Of a stretch of 64,000 nt of DNA, positions 30,461 through 39,527 are shown piece by piece. Under the pieces are notes generated by a model. That model searched no databases. It was given only the letters and a program-made list of their open reading frames with translations, and had not been told where the DNA came from. Both the position numbers and the translations under genes were made by a program. Source of the DNA: CAYZJR01 sp964503045 (GTDB lineage: Bacteria > Cyanobacteriota > Vampirovibrionia > Obscuribacterales > Obscuribacteraceae); NCBI GenBank assembly GCA_964503045.1, contig CAZCZI010000023.1, forward strand, positions 1 through 64,000, in the 5' to 3' direction. How positions within the stretch are numbered: position 1 is the stretch's first letter; the number at the start of each line of letters is the position of its first letter.

Positions 30461-31249
30461 TCACCAGCAATGCTGACTGCTACGATTCGCATTATCGACC
30501 ACATATGCCAAGTCAGCGAATTTCGTAGCTTCTTCCGTCTGTCCTGCCTTCTTGAAGTGTTGACTTAAGAGACCATAGATATCTGCGACTTTGGGATTGT
30601 GCTCACCTAAAGCAATCTGGGCAAGAGTGATTCCTCTGTCGTAGTACTCTTGCGCTTCAGCAAACTTCCGCATGTCGATAAGCACAAGTGCATAAGTAAC
30701 TAAGAGCTGTCCGTACAGCAGCGAGTCTTTTCCGATCTTCGGACTTGCAGAGGCAACCGCCATCGCATCTTGTAGAAACGATATCGCCAAGTTGAATTGC
30801 TCATCTTGCGAAGTGTAAACGGCGAGTTGCTTAAGCACGAGCACAAGCAAATTGTCGTCTATATGATCGCCTCTTTGTAGTATTTCCAGAGCCTTCTTCT
30901 CCTCGATGTAACCTTCTTCCATTCGATTAAGCCGAAACAGTAGTATCGATAACTCATGATGAAGCATGATGACTTCATCCAAATCCAATATGTGGCGAGA
31001 AGCCTCAATGGATTCGGATTTGTGCAACAGTGTTTCAGCTTCTTGTAGTCGATCAAGAGCAGAAAGACAGATAGCCGTCTTCATTAACGAGATCGACAAA
31101 AGCTCTTGGTTGTCGCTTCGCTCTGCTTGTTTCTGCACACTCTGGTAACTGGCCATTGCAGCGTGGAAGTCGCCTTTCTTGTATGCGAGATCTCCCGCTT
31201 TCAGCTTCATGCGCAGTACTCTAGAAATGGTATTGGCGGGAGCGTTCAT
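30461..31249 (-). CDS. TPR-repeat protein
   Basis: A 262-residue all-helical protein with about five tetratricopeptide repeats (for example AGDLAYKKGDFHAAMASYQS and EAQEYYDRGITLAQ). No signal peptide or membrane helix. TPR proteins mediate protein-protein contacts. This window contains three more TPR-like proteins (34427, 43909, 60021), which may act as adaptors. Confidence 0.8.
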   Translation of the reverse strand: MNAPANTISRVLRMKLKAGDLAYKKGDFHAAMASYQSVQKQAERSDNQELLSISLMKTAICLSALDRLQEAETLLHKSESIEASRHILDLDEVIMLHHELSILLFRLNRMEEGYIEEKKALEILQRGDHIDDNLLVLVLKQLAVYTSQDEQFNLAISFLQDAMAVASASPKIGKDSLLYGQLLVTYALVLIDMRKFAEAQEYYDRGITLAQIALGEHNPKVADIYGLLSQHFKKAGQTEEATKFADLAYVVDNANRSSQHCW

Positions 31250-31360
31250 TGAAATCCTCGATACTTCAACCCATTCAATAACAATCCACTTTAGTGCCAG
31301 AGAGTTCTAACTGCATCAGTCCACGGGATGAGTGACACGCTTCTGGAAGTCATAATCATC

Positions 31361-31412
31361 TAGTCCGAATGAGCGAAGCACCTGCGTCGCCTATCATTCA
31401 TATTGTATGAAT
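31361..31412 (+). promoter_or_regulatory. Weak low-oxygen box (7/12) and overlapping operator-like palindrome
   Basis: TAGTCCGAATGAGCGA (31361-31376) is a poor match, but TATTGT (31401-31406) lies 35 bp from its centre. That hexamer sits inside a perfect inverted repeat ATTCATA-TTG-TATGAAT (31396-31412), which could be a repressor operator for the gene at 31442. Confidence 0.35.
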
Positions 31413-31441
31413 ATCATCCCTACACTCGCTTGCAGGTGCCT

Positions 31442-32665
31442 ATGTCTCGCCAGCTTAACAAAGCCATTTTTCTTCTCTTGGTTGCTCTACCTCTTTATGC
31501 CGTGCCGCCAGCAGCAGCGACCGAAAGAGATCTCACATATTCCGAGAGTCTTCTTGAAGGTGCCGGTACCGACGGAAAAACAGCACTCAAGGCGATGCTC
31601 GACAAAACACACGGTTTAAAGGCTTATCGCGTCGAAACAGTGTTGTATACAAACGTAAAAGGAAAGGAAATCGTGGAGACAGGAAGACTGTACTTCAAGA
31701 GTCCCAACTCAATCCGTTTTGAAGCACTCAAAGCAGGTAAACGAAGCGGTGCGATCGTCGTTCGTCAACCGGATGGAAAAATTCGAGGGAAGATGGGTGG
31801 TGCTTTGGGTGGTATCAAGGTCACGCTCGCTCCAGATTCCAAACTGTTAAAGTCAGCCAACGGCTTCAGTGTTCTGGAGTCAGATTTAGGTAGTCTTCTG
31901 TCGCTGGCTAACGAAAAACTGAGCGCAAACACAAAGTGTCTACTCGGAAAAGTAACCACTATTCCGCAGCCTCTCATCGAACTCCTGGACAAGAGCAGTG
32001 GACTAGTGTTTCGAATGACTGTCAGGGAGCCTGACAAACTCCCGGACCAGTGGAGCATATTCTTGGATGGAAAACTATTCTCAACCGCAAAATTTGTTGG
32101 ATTGCAGGTTCTTCCAGACCTTCCAGATTCGATTTTTGCATTGGCTACTGATGCCAGCGAGGCCGCAGGAGCTGCCGGCGATCGGACCGTGAGGCTGTCA
32201 ATCCCAGATTATCGTCAGCGAATGAATTCTGCGCGCGCAGAAATGTTGGTCGATGGATTGAAAAAAGATGGGTTTGCCCTCACAACTGACAGTAAGGCAA
32301 TTTTACGAGCAGCAATCGATCTAATCGAAGAAGATCTAGAAGCGATGAAGACGGTCGCAGAACGCCTACCCGATGGTAACACTACGTGGAGCAACAATGG
32401 CGAGAAAAGATTAGTGGAGCTTTCTGCGCGTGTCGAACTAATACTTTCCGCAATGCCAAGCGTAGCGTCCGCTTTGCAGAAGTTCGATCGCTCTGATGCA
32501 GCCGATGCCAGGCTCAAGCTTTGGAATTCCACTGTTGAACAAGCGCGCAATAACTTGTCGATAGTAATGGATCAAATAGAGCAGGATAATCCCGATGCCA
32601 ACTCAATCGACCAGGCAGTCGCAAATCTTCAGAAAGAAATCTGTCTATTGAGAGAGATTCCATAA
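31442..32665 (+). CDS. Exported LolA-like lipoprotein-carrier-type protein
   Basis: A 407-residue protein from the ATG 31442 (AGGTG five bases upstream). A signal peptide covers ~1-27 (core FLLLVALPLY). Residues ~45-245 resemble the LolA/LolB half-barrel: a short helix with LKAYRVETVLYTN, then strands around GRLYFKSPNSIRFEA. The C-terminal ~150 residues are helical and polar. Such folds carry lipids or lipoproteins in the periplasm, which would fit the lipid genes further on. It may also be a redox or stress sensor. Confidence 0.65.
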   Translation: MSRQLNKAIFLLLVALPLYAVPPAAATERDLTYSESLLEGAGTDGKTALKAMLDKTHGLKAYRVETVLYTNVKGKEIVETGRLYFKSPNSIRFEALKAGKRSGAIVVRQPDGKIRGKMGGALGGIKVTLAPDSKLLKSANGFSVLESDLGSLLSLANEKLSANTKCLLGKVTTIPQPLIELLDKSSGLVFRMTVREPDKLPDQWSIFLDGKLFSTAKFVGLQVLPDLPDSIFALATDASEAAGAAGDRTVRLSIPDYRQRMNSARAEMLVDGLKKDGFALTTDSKAILRAAIDLIEEDLEAMKTVAERLPDGNTTWSNNGEKRLVELSARVELILSAMPSVASALQKFDRSDAADARLKLWNSTVEQARNNLSIVMDQIEQDNPDANSIDQAVANLQKEICLLREIP

Positions 32666-32683
32666 CAAAATTTTGCTAGCCGA

Positions 32684-32727
32684 TCATCCTCAGGACTGAA
32701 GCAATATCGAGTCGATCAAAAGAGAAT
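32684..32727 (+). promoter_or_regulatory. Low-oxygen box (10/12) upstream of a tandem USP
   Basis: TCATCCTCAGGACTGA (32684-32699), with GAGAAT (32722-32727) 33 bp from its centre as a possible -10. This would give a leader of about 125 nt before the ATG at 32860. Confidence 0.55.
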
Positions 32728-32859
32728 ATTCAATGAGCAAATCGAAGCTCGGATATTTGCAACCCAAACGAGGTCAGGTTTCCCATGAAGCACGGACTAA
32801 CACAAGACATAGCCGCGTGAAGTTGTGAGATTCAAGACCATTTTGGCAAGGAGTTGAAC

Positions 32860-33795
32860 ATGTTGTGGTCATACAAGAAAATCTTGGTAGCAGTTGAGGA
32901 CGAGAATAGCGGTGACCATCTGTGCAGCTTTATATCTGATCAAAACTGGTCCTGCGACGTGGAATTTCGTCTCGTACACGTGGTGCAGCCCCCGCCTGAA
33001 GACGACCCGGTCGTGATGACCGAGTCCATCAAAGAAGCAGAGAAGTACGGGCAGTTCGTCTTGGATCGATGCGCCCAGAAGCTCGCCGATTCCTTACATG
33101 CTCCGATAGGTGAAAGACTGATACTAGGATATATTGCCGAGCAAATCAAAATCGAAATTGAGAATTGGAAACCTGACCTACTCATTGTCGGCTCGCACGG
33201 AAGATCGGCGGTCGGGAAGTGGTTTTTCGGCAGTGTTTCCGAAGTGCTCCTTTATCAAGTATCCTGCCCTGTCCTCCTAATTCGACCGGCAAAAGAATCT
33301 AATAAGCTCGCGAATTCAGAGGCATCAGAAACAGCATCGGCAGCTTGGTCAAAGGTTATCGTTGCAGTCGAAGACAGTGGACAATCGCAGCTATTGGTAG
33401 ATCAAATCGTCAGCCACAAGTGGCCGGATCACACAGTCTTTACCGTCGTACATGTCCTCGACAAAGAAACTCTTCATGAAACGGGTCCATACGCATGGGA
33501 TGGTGCGCGAGAAAGAGAAGAGGCAAAGGCAAGCGCATTGGTCAAGGGAATTGCCAACAGAATTAAAACTATGATGCCCGCCTGCGAGGTGCGCGAGTCC
33601 GTCATCGTCGGCACACCGTCGAAGGATTTGCTCAAGTACGCAGCACAAACTAAATCAGACTTGCTAATCACAGGCACGCATGGACGCGCGCCGGCTGCAA
33701 AATGGTTCTTTGGATCGGTCTCGCAGCCACTACTTTCGAAAGCACAATGCGCTGTTGTGGTAATCAAACCGGCAAAGGTACCTGTAAAAACCTAG
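32860..33795 (+). CDS. Tandem universal stress protein
   Basis: Two UspA domains in 311 residues. The ATG at 32860 has AAGGAG seven bases upstream; a TTG two codons earlier has none. Both domains keep the ATP loop (GSHGRSAVGKWFFGS and GTHGRAPAAKWFFGS), which are nearly identical, suggesting that the tandem arose by duplication within this lineage. Followed by a single-domain USP with its own box. Confidence 0.93.
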   Translation: MLWSYKKILVAVEDENSGDHLCSFISDQNWSCDVEFRLVHVVQPPPEDDPVVMTESIKEAEKYGQFVLDRCAQKLADSLHAPIGERLILGYIAEQIKIEIENWKPDLLIVGSHGRSAVGKWFFGSVSEVLLYQVSCPVLLIRPAKESNKLANSEASETASAAWSKVIVAVEDSGQSQLLVDQIVSHKWPDHTVFTVVHVLDKETLHETGPYAWDGAREREEAKASALVKGIANRIKTMMPACEVRESVIVGTPSKDLLKYAAQTKSDLLITGTHGRAPAAKWFFGSVSQPLLSKAQCAVVVIKPAKVPVKT

Positions 33796-33844
33796 TTTGC
33801 CGTGCGACAAATCCTCCATGTGGCTTGCGATTGCATACTTCGAA

Positions 33845-33860
33845 TCATTCCATTGGACGA
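33845..33860. promoter_or_regulatory. Low-oxygen box (10/12) upstream of a single-domain USP
   Basis: TCATTCCATTGGACGA, 57 bp before the ATG at 33918. A weak TAGTTT (33883-33888) lies 33 bp from its centre. Confidence 0.55.
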
Positions 33861-33917
33861 AGTAGCGATCGCAAATTCAAGCTAGTTTGAATAATAGACC
33901 ATCGTGGAGATAGAGAG

Positions 33918-34391
33918 ATGAAATTGAAAGTTCTAGTGGCGATTGACAGCTCTCTGTTCTCATCGGAGGTGCTTAGTGCGGTGGCTAGTTGCAGCTGGGA
34001 TGAGCAGACCGCAATCCGGCTAGTAACGGCTGTACAACCCGCCTCGTCATGGGAAGAGACAGAGCAATTCATGCATCAGTGCTCTTTAATATTGGAAGAT
34101 CGCGTCCATCAGTTGAAAGGCGAACTTCCCCAGTGTGAAATCATTGGCGAGGTATTGGAAGGCTCGCCCGGAAAGATGATTGTAGAGACTGCGGACATTT
34201 GGGGAGCAGATCTGATCATAATCGGATCACACGGAGACACCGGTCCAAGATCGACAAAGACGGGAAGTGTGGCTTCAGAAGTAGTCAACACCGCACCGTG
34301 CTCGGTGCAAGTAGTCAAAGTAAGATCAGGTCGACGATCGCAAGAAAGGCGTGCCACACTCTCCCATTCGGCTGATTCGAAGATTGCATAG
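33918..34391 (+). CDS. Universal stress protein, single domain
   Basis: A 157-residue UspA-domain protein with GGAG upstream of the ATG. The loop GSHGDTGPRSTKTGS matches G-x2-G-x9-G-S, although the spacer is unusually polar. It is followed on the same strand by a secreted TPR protein, 35 bp after its stop. Confidence 0.9.
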   Translation: MKLKVLVAIDSSLFSSEVLSAVASCSWDEQTAIRLVTAVQPASSWEETEQFMHQCSLILEDRVHQLKGELPQCEIIGEVLEGSPGKMIVETADIWGADLIIIGSHGDTGPRSTKTGSVASEVVNTAPCSVQVVKVRSGRRSQERRATLSHSADSKIA

Positions 34392-34426
34392 AAAGTACGT
34401 TCGCACTACGAATCAACAAAGTCCAT

Positions 34427-35260
34427 GTGACACAAATGAAACGTCTATTTACACTCGCCATTACACTGCTCTCGACAATGCTAATCAATATTTACGATGT
34501 AAACGCGATTGTCGGGCAGCAAGACCGATGGAAAAATGAGTTTCTATCAGGCTCGGTCGCACTTCAACGCAAGAAATATGTCGAGTCCGAACAGCATCTG
34601 ATTGACTCACTTGAATTGTCCGGAGGCAACACAAAAAAGCTTCTTTCATCTCTTGAAGCTTTGGAAACCCTTTATGAAGAAGTTGAAGACTACACAAAGG
34701 AAGAGTCTGTTCTACTCGCTCAATGCTACCTCTTGAAGCAGTCGCACAGCGAGCCGGTGGCGATCGGAAAGGTATACACGAAGCTCGGGGCATTAAACTC
34801 TCTAGTGGGATGCTTTCCTGAGTCCGAATTTTACTATGAACAGGCAGTGTCACATCTGAAAGTCGGAATCGGATTGCTCAGTACACCAGTGGGAATGGCA
34901 TTGAACAATCTGGGCTGGGCCGAGTTTCAACTGCAGAAGTTTGATGAAGCAGAAAATCATCTTCGGCAAGCTCTGTACATTCACTCCAAAGTAACCGGCA
35001 CCCGCAGTGTGTTCTACGGGCTGACGGCAACCAACCTTGCAGAACTATACGTGAGCAAAGATCGCCCAACCGTTGCTCTCATGTGGTACGAGAAGGCATG
35101 CGAGGCGTTGCGCTCTTCCCTGGGAGAACAAAATTCGCTTACGAAAGAAGTTCAAAGGCGCTATGAAGATCTAAGAAGGTTGAAGACACCCATCAAGAAA
35201 AACGTTCCAAATAGATCGCCAAATCCGATAAACCAACGTCTCAACCCGGACATCGCGTGA
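34427..35260 (+). CDS. Exported TPR-repeat protein
   Basis: A 277-residue protein starting at GTG 34427 or the ATG three codons later. A hydrophobic N-terminal segment (~4-26) looks like a signal peptide or anchor. About four tetratricopeptide / kinesin-light-chain-like repeats follow (ALNNLGWAEFQLQKFDEAEN is the clearest). No enzyme motif. No obvious ribosome site, so the start is uncertain. Confidence 0.7.
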   Translation: MTQMKRLFTLAITLLSTMLINIYDVNAIVGQQDRWKNEFLSGSVALQRKKYVESEQHLIDSLELSGGNTKKLLSSLEALETLYEEVEDYTKEESVLLAQCYLLKQSHSEPVAIGKVYTKLGALNSLVGCFPESEFYYEQAVSHLKVGIGLLSTPVGMALNNLGWAEFQLQKFDEAENHLRQALYIHSKVTGTRSVFYGLTATNLAELYVSKDRPTVALMWYEKACEALRSSLGEQNSLTKEVQRRYEDLRRLKTPIKKNVPNRSPNPINQRLNPDIA

Positions 35261-35290
35261 TTCTTATCATTCTTTTGGTTCGCTCCTCCG

Positions 35291-35335
35291 TAATCCGAAT
35301 GAATGACGCGCTGCACCGACACTCAAGCTTATAGT
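35291..35335 (+). promoter_or_regulatory. Low-oxygen box (10/12) and -10 of the lipid operon
   Basis: TAATCCGAATGAATGA (35291-35306), same half-sites as the hypF box, followed by TATAGT (35330-35335); centres 34 bp apart. The predicted transcript starts right before the ATG at 35344 or 35359, so the later start is possible. Confidence 0.6.
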
Positions 35336-35343
35336 TTGATGGG

Positions 35344-38112
35344 ATGGTGATCTTAATGGCCAAGTTTTTCGCGACGATAGATAACATAATTGATTCGCTT
35401 CAGAAATGGGGGCGGAGTCCGGCTATATGTCAATTTACCAACGACCGCGTAGAGAGGTGGTCTTATAAGGAGCTGTATGACCGGATAGATGAAGTTGCTC
35501 GACATCTTCAAAAGCTCGGCTTGAAACGCTCTGATCGTGTTATTCTTTTCGCTCCAAACAGTCCATTGTGGATCGTGGCATGTCTTGCTGTAATGCGTAC
35601 TGGAGGCGTCATCGTTCCTGTTGACGCGCAGCTCGATACTGATTCCGTACGCTATATTTTGAACGACGCAGATCCGTCAATGATCATTTCTACTTGCGAT
35701 TGCCTGGCCCGTGTCGCAGATTCTGTTTGCAAAATTAGAACGCTATACCTGGAAGAGCTTGTCGAAAACGACCACTCTCACGCTTCATTCGTGCGTAATG
35801 CAATTGAACCAGAAGATTGTGCGTGTCTGTTCTACACGTCGGGCACGACTGGCAATCCGAAAGGCGTCCCACTCAAACACAAGAATCTGGCTTACCAGGT
35901 AAATATCCTGAATGACTGGCATCTTGCCGGCTCAAGAGATCGAATTGTGATGCCGTTGCCATTGCATCACATCTACCCATTTTCGCTAGGAATGCTGTTT
36001 GTATTGTCTCTGGGTGCAACCATTATCTTGCCTCAAGGACTCACAGGACCGCACTTATTGCGCTCGATAAAAGAAGGCGATGCCACAATCATTGTGGGGG
36101 TCCCTCGGCTGTATGCGGCGCTGTCCAAAGCAATCAAGGGACGTGTTGAGATGCTCCCGAGCGTACAACGAACACTGCTTGAAGCGGCGATGTCTCTTTC
36201 AAGGAAACTCTGCCATCTTGGTCTTCCAGGAGCCGGCAGGTTCTTGCTGTCTCGACTCCATAACGAAATTGGCCCCAACTTGCGGATACTCACCACAGGT
36301 GGTGCCCCACTGGACGTAAAGCTCGCAGAGTCACTGCAAGGATTGGGCTGGCAACTGGCTATTGGTTACGGACTCACGGAAACTTCGCCTTTGTTGACCT
36401 TGAAGATGCCTGACGATGTAGATGTAAGTTCTGTAGGCAAGCCTCTTCCAGGTGTAGAAATTCGCATTGACACGACTCTGAAGTCGACGCGCAAGGAGAT
36501 TGATGATGAGCCAAGAAAGATAGACTCGCAGGTCGGCGAGATCGTTGTACGAGGTCCAGGTGTCTTTGATGGCTACAGAAACCAGCTCGATAAGACCAAC
36601 CAAGTCCTGACCAAGGACGGTTGGTTTCACACCGGCGACCTTGGATATTTTAGTGGTCAACGCTTGCACGTTGTCGGAAGAGCATCATCACTCATAATCA
36701 CGGAGTCCGGAAAGAAGATCGATCCTGAGGTGCTTGAGGGGCAATATGCAAAGAACAAACGCGTTCAAGAGATTGGAATCTTGCAGCGCAACGGCAAGCT
36801 GGTCGCTGTCGTCGTTCCCAACTTGGCTGAGACAGCCCGCGAAGACGGAGATCTAACTAGACTTATGCACGACGCCATCGACGAGCGTTGTTTGCAATTA
36901 CCCAGTTATAAGCGCCTTTCCGGCTATGTGCTGAGCAAGGAGCCGCTACCGAGAACGGCAATGGCGAAGATTCGCCGCCAGAAACTCGTTGAGCAGTATA
37001 ACCGCATACGAGAAGGCTATCAAGAGAGTGCTATCGGTGAAAACGCAGAAACAGCGCTCGATGCGAATGATCTTGAATTACTCCAAAATGAGCGCGTTTC
37101 CAAAGTATGGAACTACTTCGTGAAGCACTATCCGGAAAAACGACTCTCGCTAGATATGAGCCCACAGTTAGATCTTGGTATTGATTCCCTGGACTGGTTG
37201 AATCTGACCATGGAAATTCGTGAGCTTATCGCGGCGGAAATTGAACCATCCTCCCTTTCCGATCTCAAGACGATGAGGGATTTGCTGAAAGTTGTTCTAG
37301 AGTGCGCCGATGTCGATGGCAATCACAAGAACTGGTATGACAAGCCCGAAGACATACTCTCTGCCGAACAAAAGATATGGCTTTCTCCATTGACCCCATC
37401 ACAAGAGTGGCTCTCGCATTTTCTTTGCTCATGTGTCGGGTTGATCCTCCGCGGACTTTGTAAATTGGAGGTCAAAGGTATAGAGAATGTTCCGCATGGA
37501 GCAGTCATTATTACTCCCAATCATGCTAGTTATCTCGACGCCTTCGCCCTGGGGTCTGCGTTCGACTACCAAAGACTGAGAACAATTCAATGGGCCGGTT
37601 GGACCGGTATTGCATTTGCAAACTCTACAGCGCGGACTCTTAGCAGACTTGGACGAGTGCTTCCCATAGATGCAGACCACGCCCTCATTCCCAGTCTCGC
37701 CATTGCCGGTGCCACACTCTTACAGGGCAAGAGTCTAGTCTGGTTTCCTGAAGGAAGAAGAACACTTACCGATGACCTGCTGCCGTTTAAACCTGGCGTA
37801 GGACTGCTTTTAGAGCACTTTGACGTGCCAGTGGTACCCGTATATTTAAAGGGAACGGCAGCGGCACTTCCACCCGGCGCCGGCATGTTGCGTCCATTTC
37901 AGACTGTGTGCGTGACATTTGGCGAACCTGTTCGGCGCGAAACTCTGATAAAAGAGGGAGTTGGAGCCACTCCACATGCCAGAATCGCCTCTGCTCTTAG
38001 AGCAAGAATTGAAGTTTTGCGAGATGGAGTGCAGGTCGAGCGAAAGTCCGTCGATTCAGCAAATCTTCGCAATCAAAACCAAGAAGCCGAATTAAGAACA
38101 AACGTCAGTTGA
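35344..38112 (+). CDS. Acyl-CoA/acyl-ACP ligase fused to an acyl carrier domain and a PlsC acyltransferase
   Basis: A 922-residue three-part enzyme. Residues ~1-545 form an AMP-dependent synthetase with YTSGTTGNPKG, GYGLTETSP and the GWFHTGDLG hinge. Residues ~575-655 are an acyl-carrier-like domain with the phosphopantetheine serine in LGIDSLDW (Ser615). Residues ~700-910 are a glycerolipid acyltransferase with NHASYLD and FPEGRRT. The likely reaction is activation of a free fatty acid, loading on the carrier and transfer to a lysophospholipid or glycerol phosphate, similar in logic to Aas. The acyltransferase part is close to the separate protein at 47884. The ATG at 35359 is an alternative start. 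Confidence 0.88.
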   Translation: MVILMAKFFATIDNIIDSLQKWGRSPAICQFTNDRVERWSYKELYDRIDEVARHLQKLGLKRSDRVILFAPNSPLWIVACLAVMRTGGVIVPVDAQLDTDSVRYILNDADPSMIISTCDCLARVADSVCKIRTLYLEELVENDHSHASFVRNAIEPEDCACLFYTSGTTGNPKGVPLKHKNLAYQVNILNDWHLAGSRDRIVMPLPLHHIYPFSLGMLFVLSLGATIILPQGLTGPHLLRSIKEGDATIIVGVPRLYAALSKAIKGRVEMLPSVQRTLLEAAMSLSRKLCHLGLPGAGRFLLSRLHNEIGPNLRILTTGGAPLDVKLAESLQGLGWQLAIGYGLTETSPLLTLKMPDDVDVSSVGKPLPGVEIRIDTTLKSTRKEIDDEPRKIDSQVGEIVVRGPGVFDGYRNQLDKTNQVLTKDGWFHTGDLGYFSGQRLHVVGRASSLIITESGKKIDPEVLEGQYAKNKRVQEIGILQRNGKLVAVVVPNLAETAREDGDLTRLMHDAIDERCLQLPSYKRLSGYVLSKEPLPRTAMAKIRRQKLVEQYNRIREGYQESAIGENAETALDANDLELLQNERVSKVWNYFVKHYPEKRLSLDMSPQLDLGIDSLDWLNLTMEIRELIAAEIEPSSLSDLKTMRDLLKVVLECADVDGNHKNWYDKPEDILSAEQKIWLSPLTPSQEWLSHFLCSCVGLILRGLCKLEVKGIENVPHGAVIITPNHASYLDAFALGSAFDYQRLRTIQWAGWTGIAFANSTARTLSRLGRVLPIDADHALIPSLAIAGATLLQGKSLVWFPEGRRTLTDDLLPFKPGVGLLLEHFDVPVVPVYLKGTAAALPPGAGMLRPFQTVCVTFGEPVRRETLIKEGVGATPHARIASALRARIEVLRDGVQVERKSVDSANLRNQNQEAELRTNVS

Positions 38113-38124
38113 GAAAATCAGTGT

Positions 38125-39354
38125 ATGCAAGCACTCTCTGATTTCAGACCGCCAAAACCAAACCGACTGATAATCGGATTGTGCGAGCTGCTGTTTCCCT
38201 TCTACCTAAGGTTTGTTGATCCACTTTCATTTGAATTTTCAGAGAGCGCCGATAGATTATCGAAATTCTTAAAAGACAAGACTACAGTAATTGTCTTGAA
38301 TCATCCGGACAAGCAAGATCCTTTGATTCTGATTGCATTGGCAAGATACATTCGCGATGCCTTCTATTGTATTGCGGCGCGTGAGGTTTTTGATTGGAAC
38401 CATGGCATGCTTGGATGGCTATTTCAGAGGCTTGGCTGTTACTCAGTAAATAGAGGAACCGTCGACTTCAGGTCAATTCAAACTACAAGGAAAATTCTGA
38501 CTCGTCTGCAAAGCAAATTGGTAGTCTTTCCAGAAGGAGAAGTCACAGCCGACGATCAGGTGGTGCACGAAGTTAGTCCTGCACTAATGCACATACTATT
38601 GGAAGCACAACGCGCCATTGCCAAACCGGACCCCACAAAATCAATCTGGTTGCTTCCAATAGGACTAAGTTACAGCCTCCAAACCAGCTTGGACGAGAGT
38701 ATCAACAAACCACTCCGCGCCATCGAACACAAGCTCAGCATTGTTCACAACGATCGAATCAGTTGCGATCAGCGCGTGCAAATTGCAATCCATACTGTGC
38801 TCAAGTGTCTTGCCGCGCACTATAATTTCGTGCTGCCCGACGAGATACCCAACAACGAACAGGTGCGATTGCTCGCTCAACACATTTGCAAACGAATTAG
38901 TGCTCACGTAGCAGTGGAGTCAACTGAAAAGAATTCTACTGAACAGCTTCTCCACTGCTTGCGCAATTATGTAGTTAAGAAAATGGATGTCGAGAAGGCA
39001 CGCAGCAAGTATGAGAGACAGTTGCGGCAGAGCACATGGAAGACTTATCGAGAATTTGTCAGTGATCTCGATCGAGTAGAAAGGCTCCTAATTTTTCAGC
39101 GTGTCTTGTGCCGTAAACCGTCACCGATTCAAATTTGTCGAATGGTAGACTTCCTAGAGTCAGAAACATGTGGTCAAATGACGGCAAAGGGGCGGCAACG
39201 AGCTTCAATCTTCATTGGACAGCCGATTGACTTGTTGCCGTTCTTGCAAATGTTCGACTCGTGCAAAACTTTAGCGATCGACGAGCTTTCCAATAGAGTT
39301 CGCAAAGAACTGCAATCAGCGCTTAATGCAAACGACGTGTCCAAGAACGACTAA
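38125..39354 (+). CDS. PlsC-type acyltransferase with long C-terminal extension
   Basis: A 409-residue protein in an operon with the ligase fusion (12-bp gap). The first ~220 residues carry the acyltransferase motifs in the variant NHPDKQDP (H-x4-D) and FPEGEVT. The last ~180 residues are helical, charged and not recognised. Probably acts at the membrane surface on glycerolipids. The variant block I differs from the three other acyltransferases in this window. Confidence 0.75.
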   Translation: MQALSDFRPPKPNRLIIGLCELLFPFYLRFVDPLSFEFSESADRLSKFLKDKTTVIVLNHPDKQDPLILIALARYIRDAFYCIAAREVFDWNHGMLGWLFQRLGCYSVNRGTVDFRSIQTTRKILTRLQSKLVVFPEGEVTADDQVVHEVSPALMHILLEAQRAIAKPDPTKSIWLLPIGLSYSLQTSLDESINKPLRAIEHKLSIVHNDRISCDQRVQIAIHTVLKCLAAHYNFVLPDEIPNNEQVRLLAQHICKRISAHVAVESTEKNSTEQLLHCLRNYVVKKMDVEKARSKYERQLRQSTWKTYREFVSDLDRVERLLIFQRVLCRKPSPIQICRMVDFLESETCGQMTAKGRQRASIFIGQPIDLLPFLQMFDSCKTLAIDELSNRVRKELQSALNANDVSKND

Positions 39355-39394
39355 GGTGGCATTACGGCTGAGGAATGTAGCATCAGAATAGACA

Positions 39395-39410
39395 TCCTTC
39401 AATAGGATGA
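39395..39410. promoter_or_regulatory. Low-oxygen box (10/12) upstream of the desaturase
   Basis: TCCTTCAATAGGATGA with a perfect right half. The same bases can be read as the palindrome CATCC-N7-GGATG (39393-39409), three bases wider than the standard form. Confidence 0.5.
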
Positions 39411-39527
39411 GCAGGTCTCGACACGATCATTCGTGAGGCCGAATCTTTCGGAACTCGCTTGCACTACCATAAGACTTGTAGACGAAGAATAAGCGCTTGC
39501 TCCAGCATAAATGACGAGGTTCATACT

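Noticed and set aside
32733..32828. 31-codon basic frame in the leader of the tandem USP at 32860
   Set aside because: No ribosome site and no coupling to the next gene; probably chance, though a leader peptide cannot be excluded.
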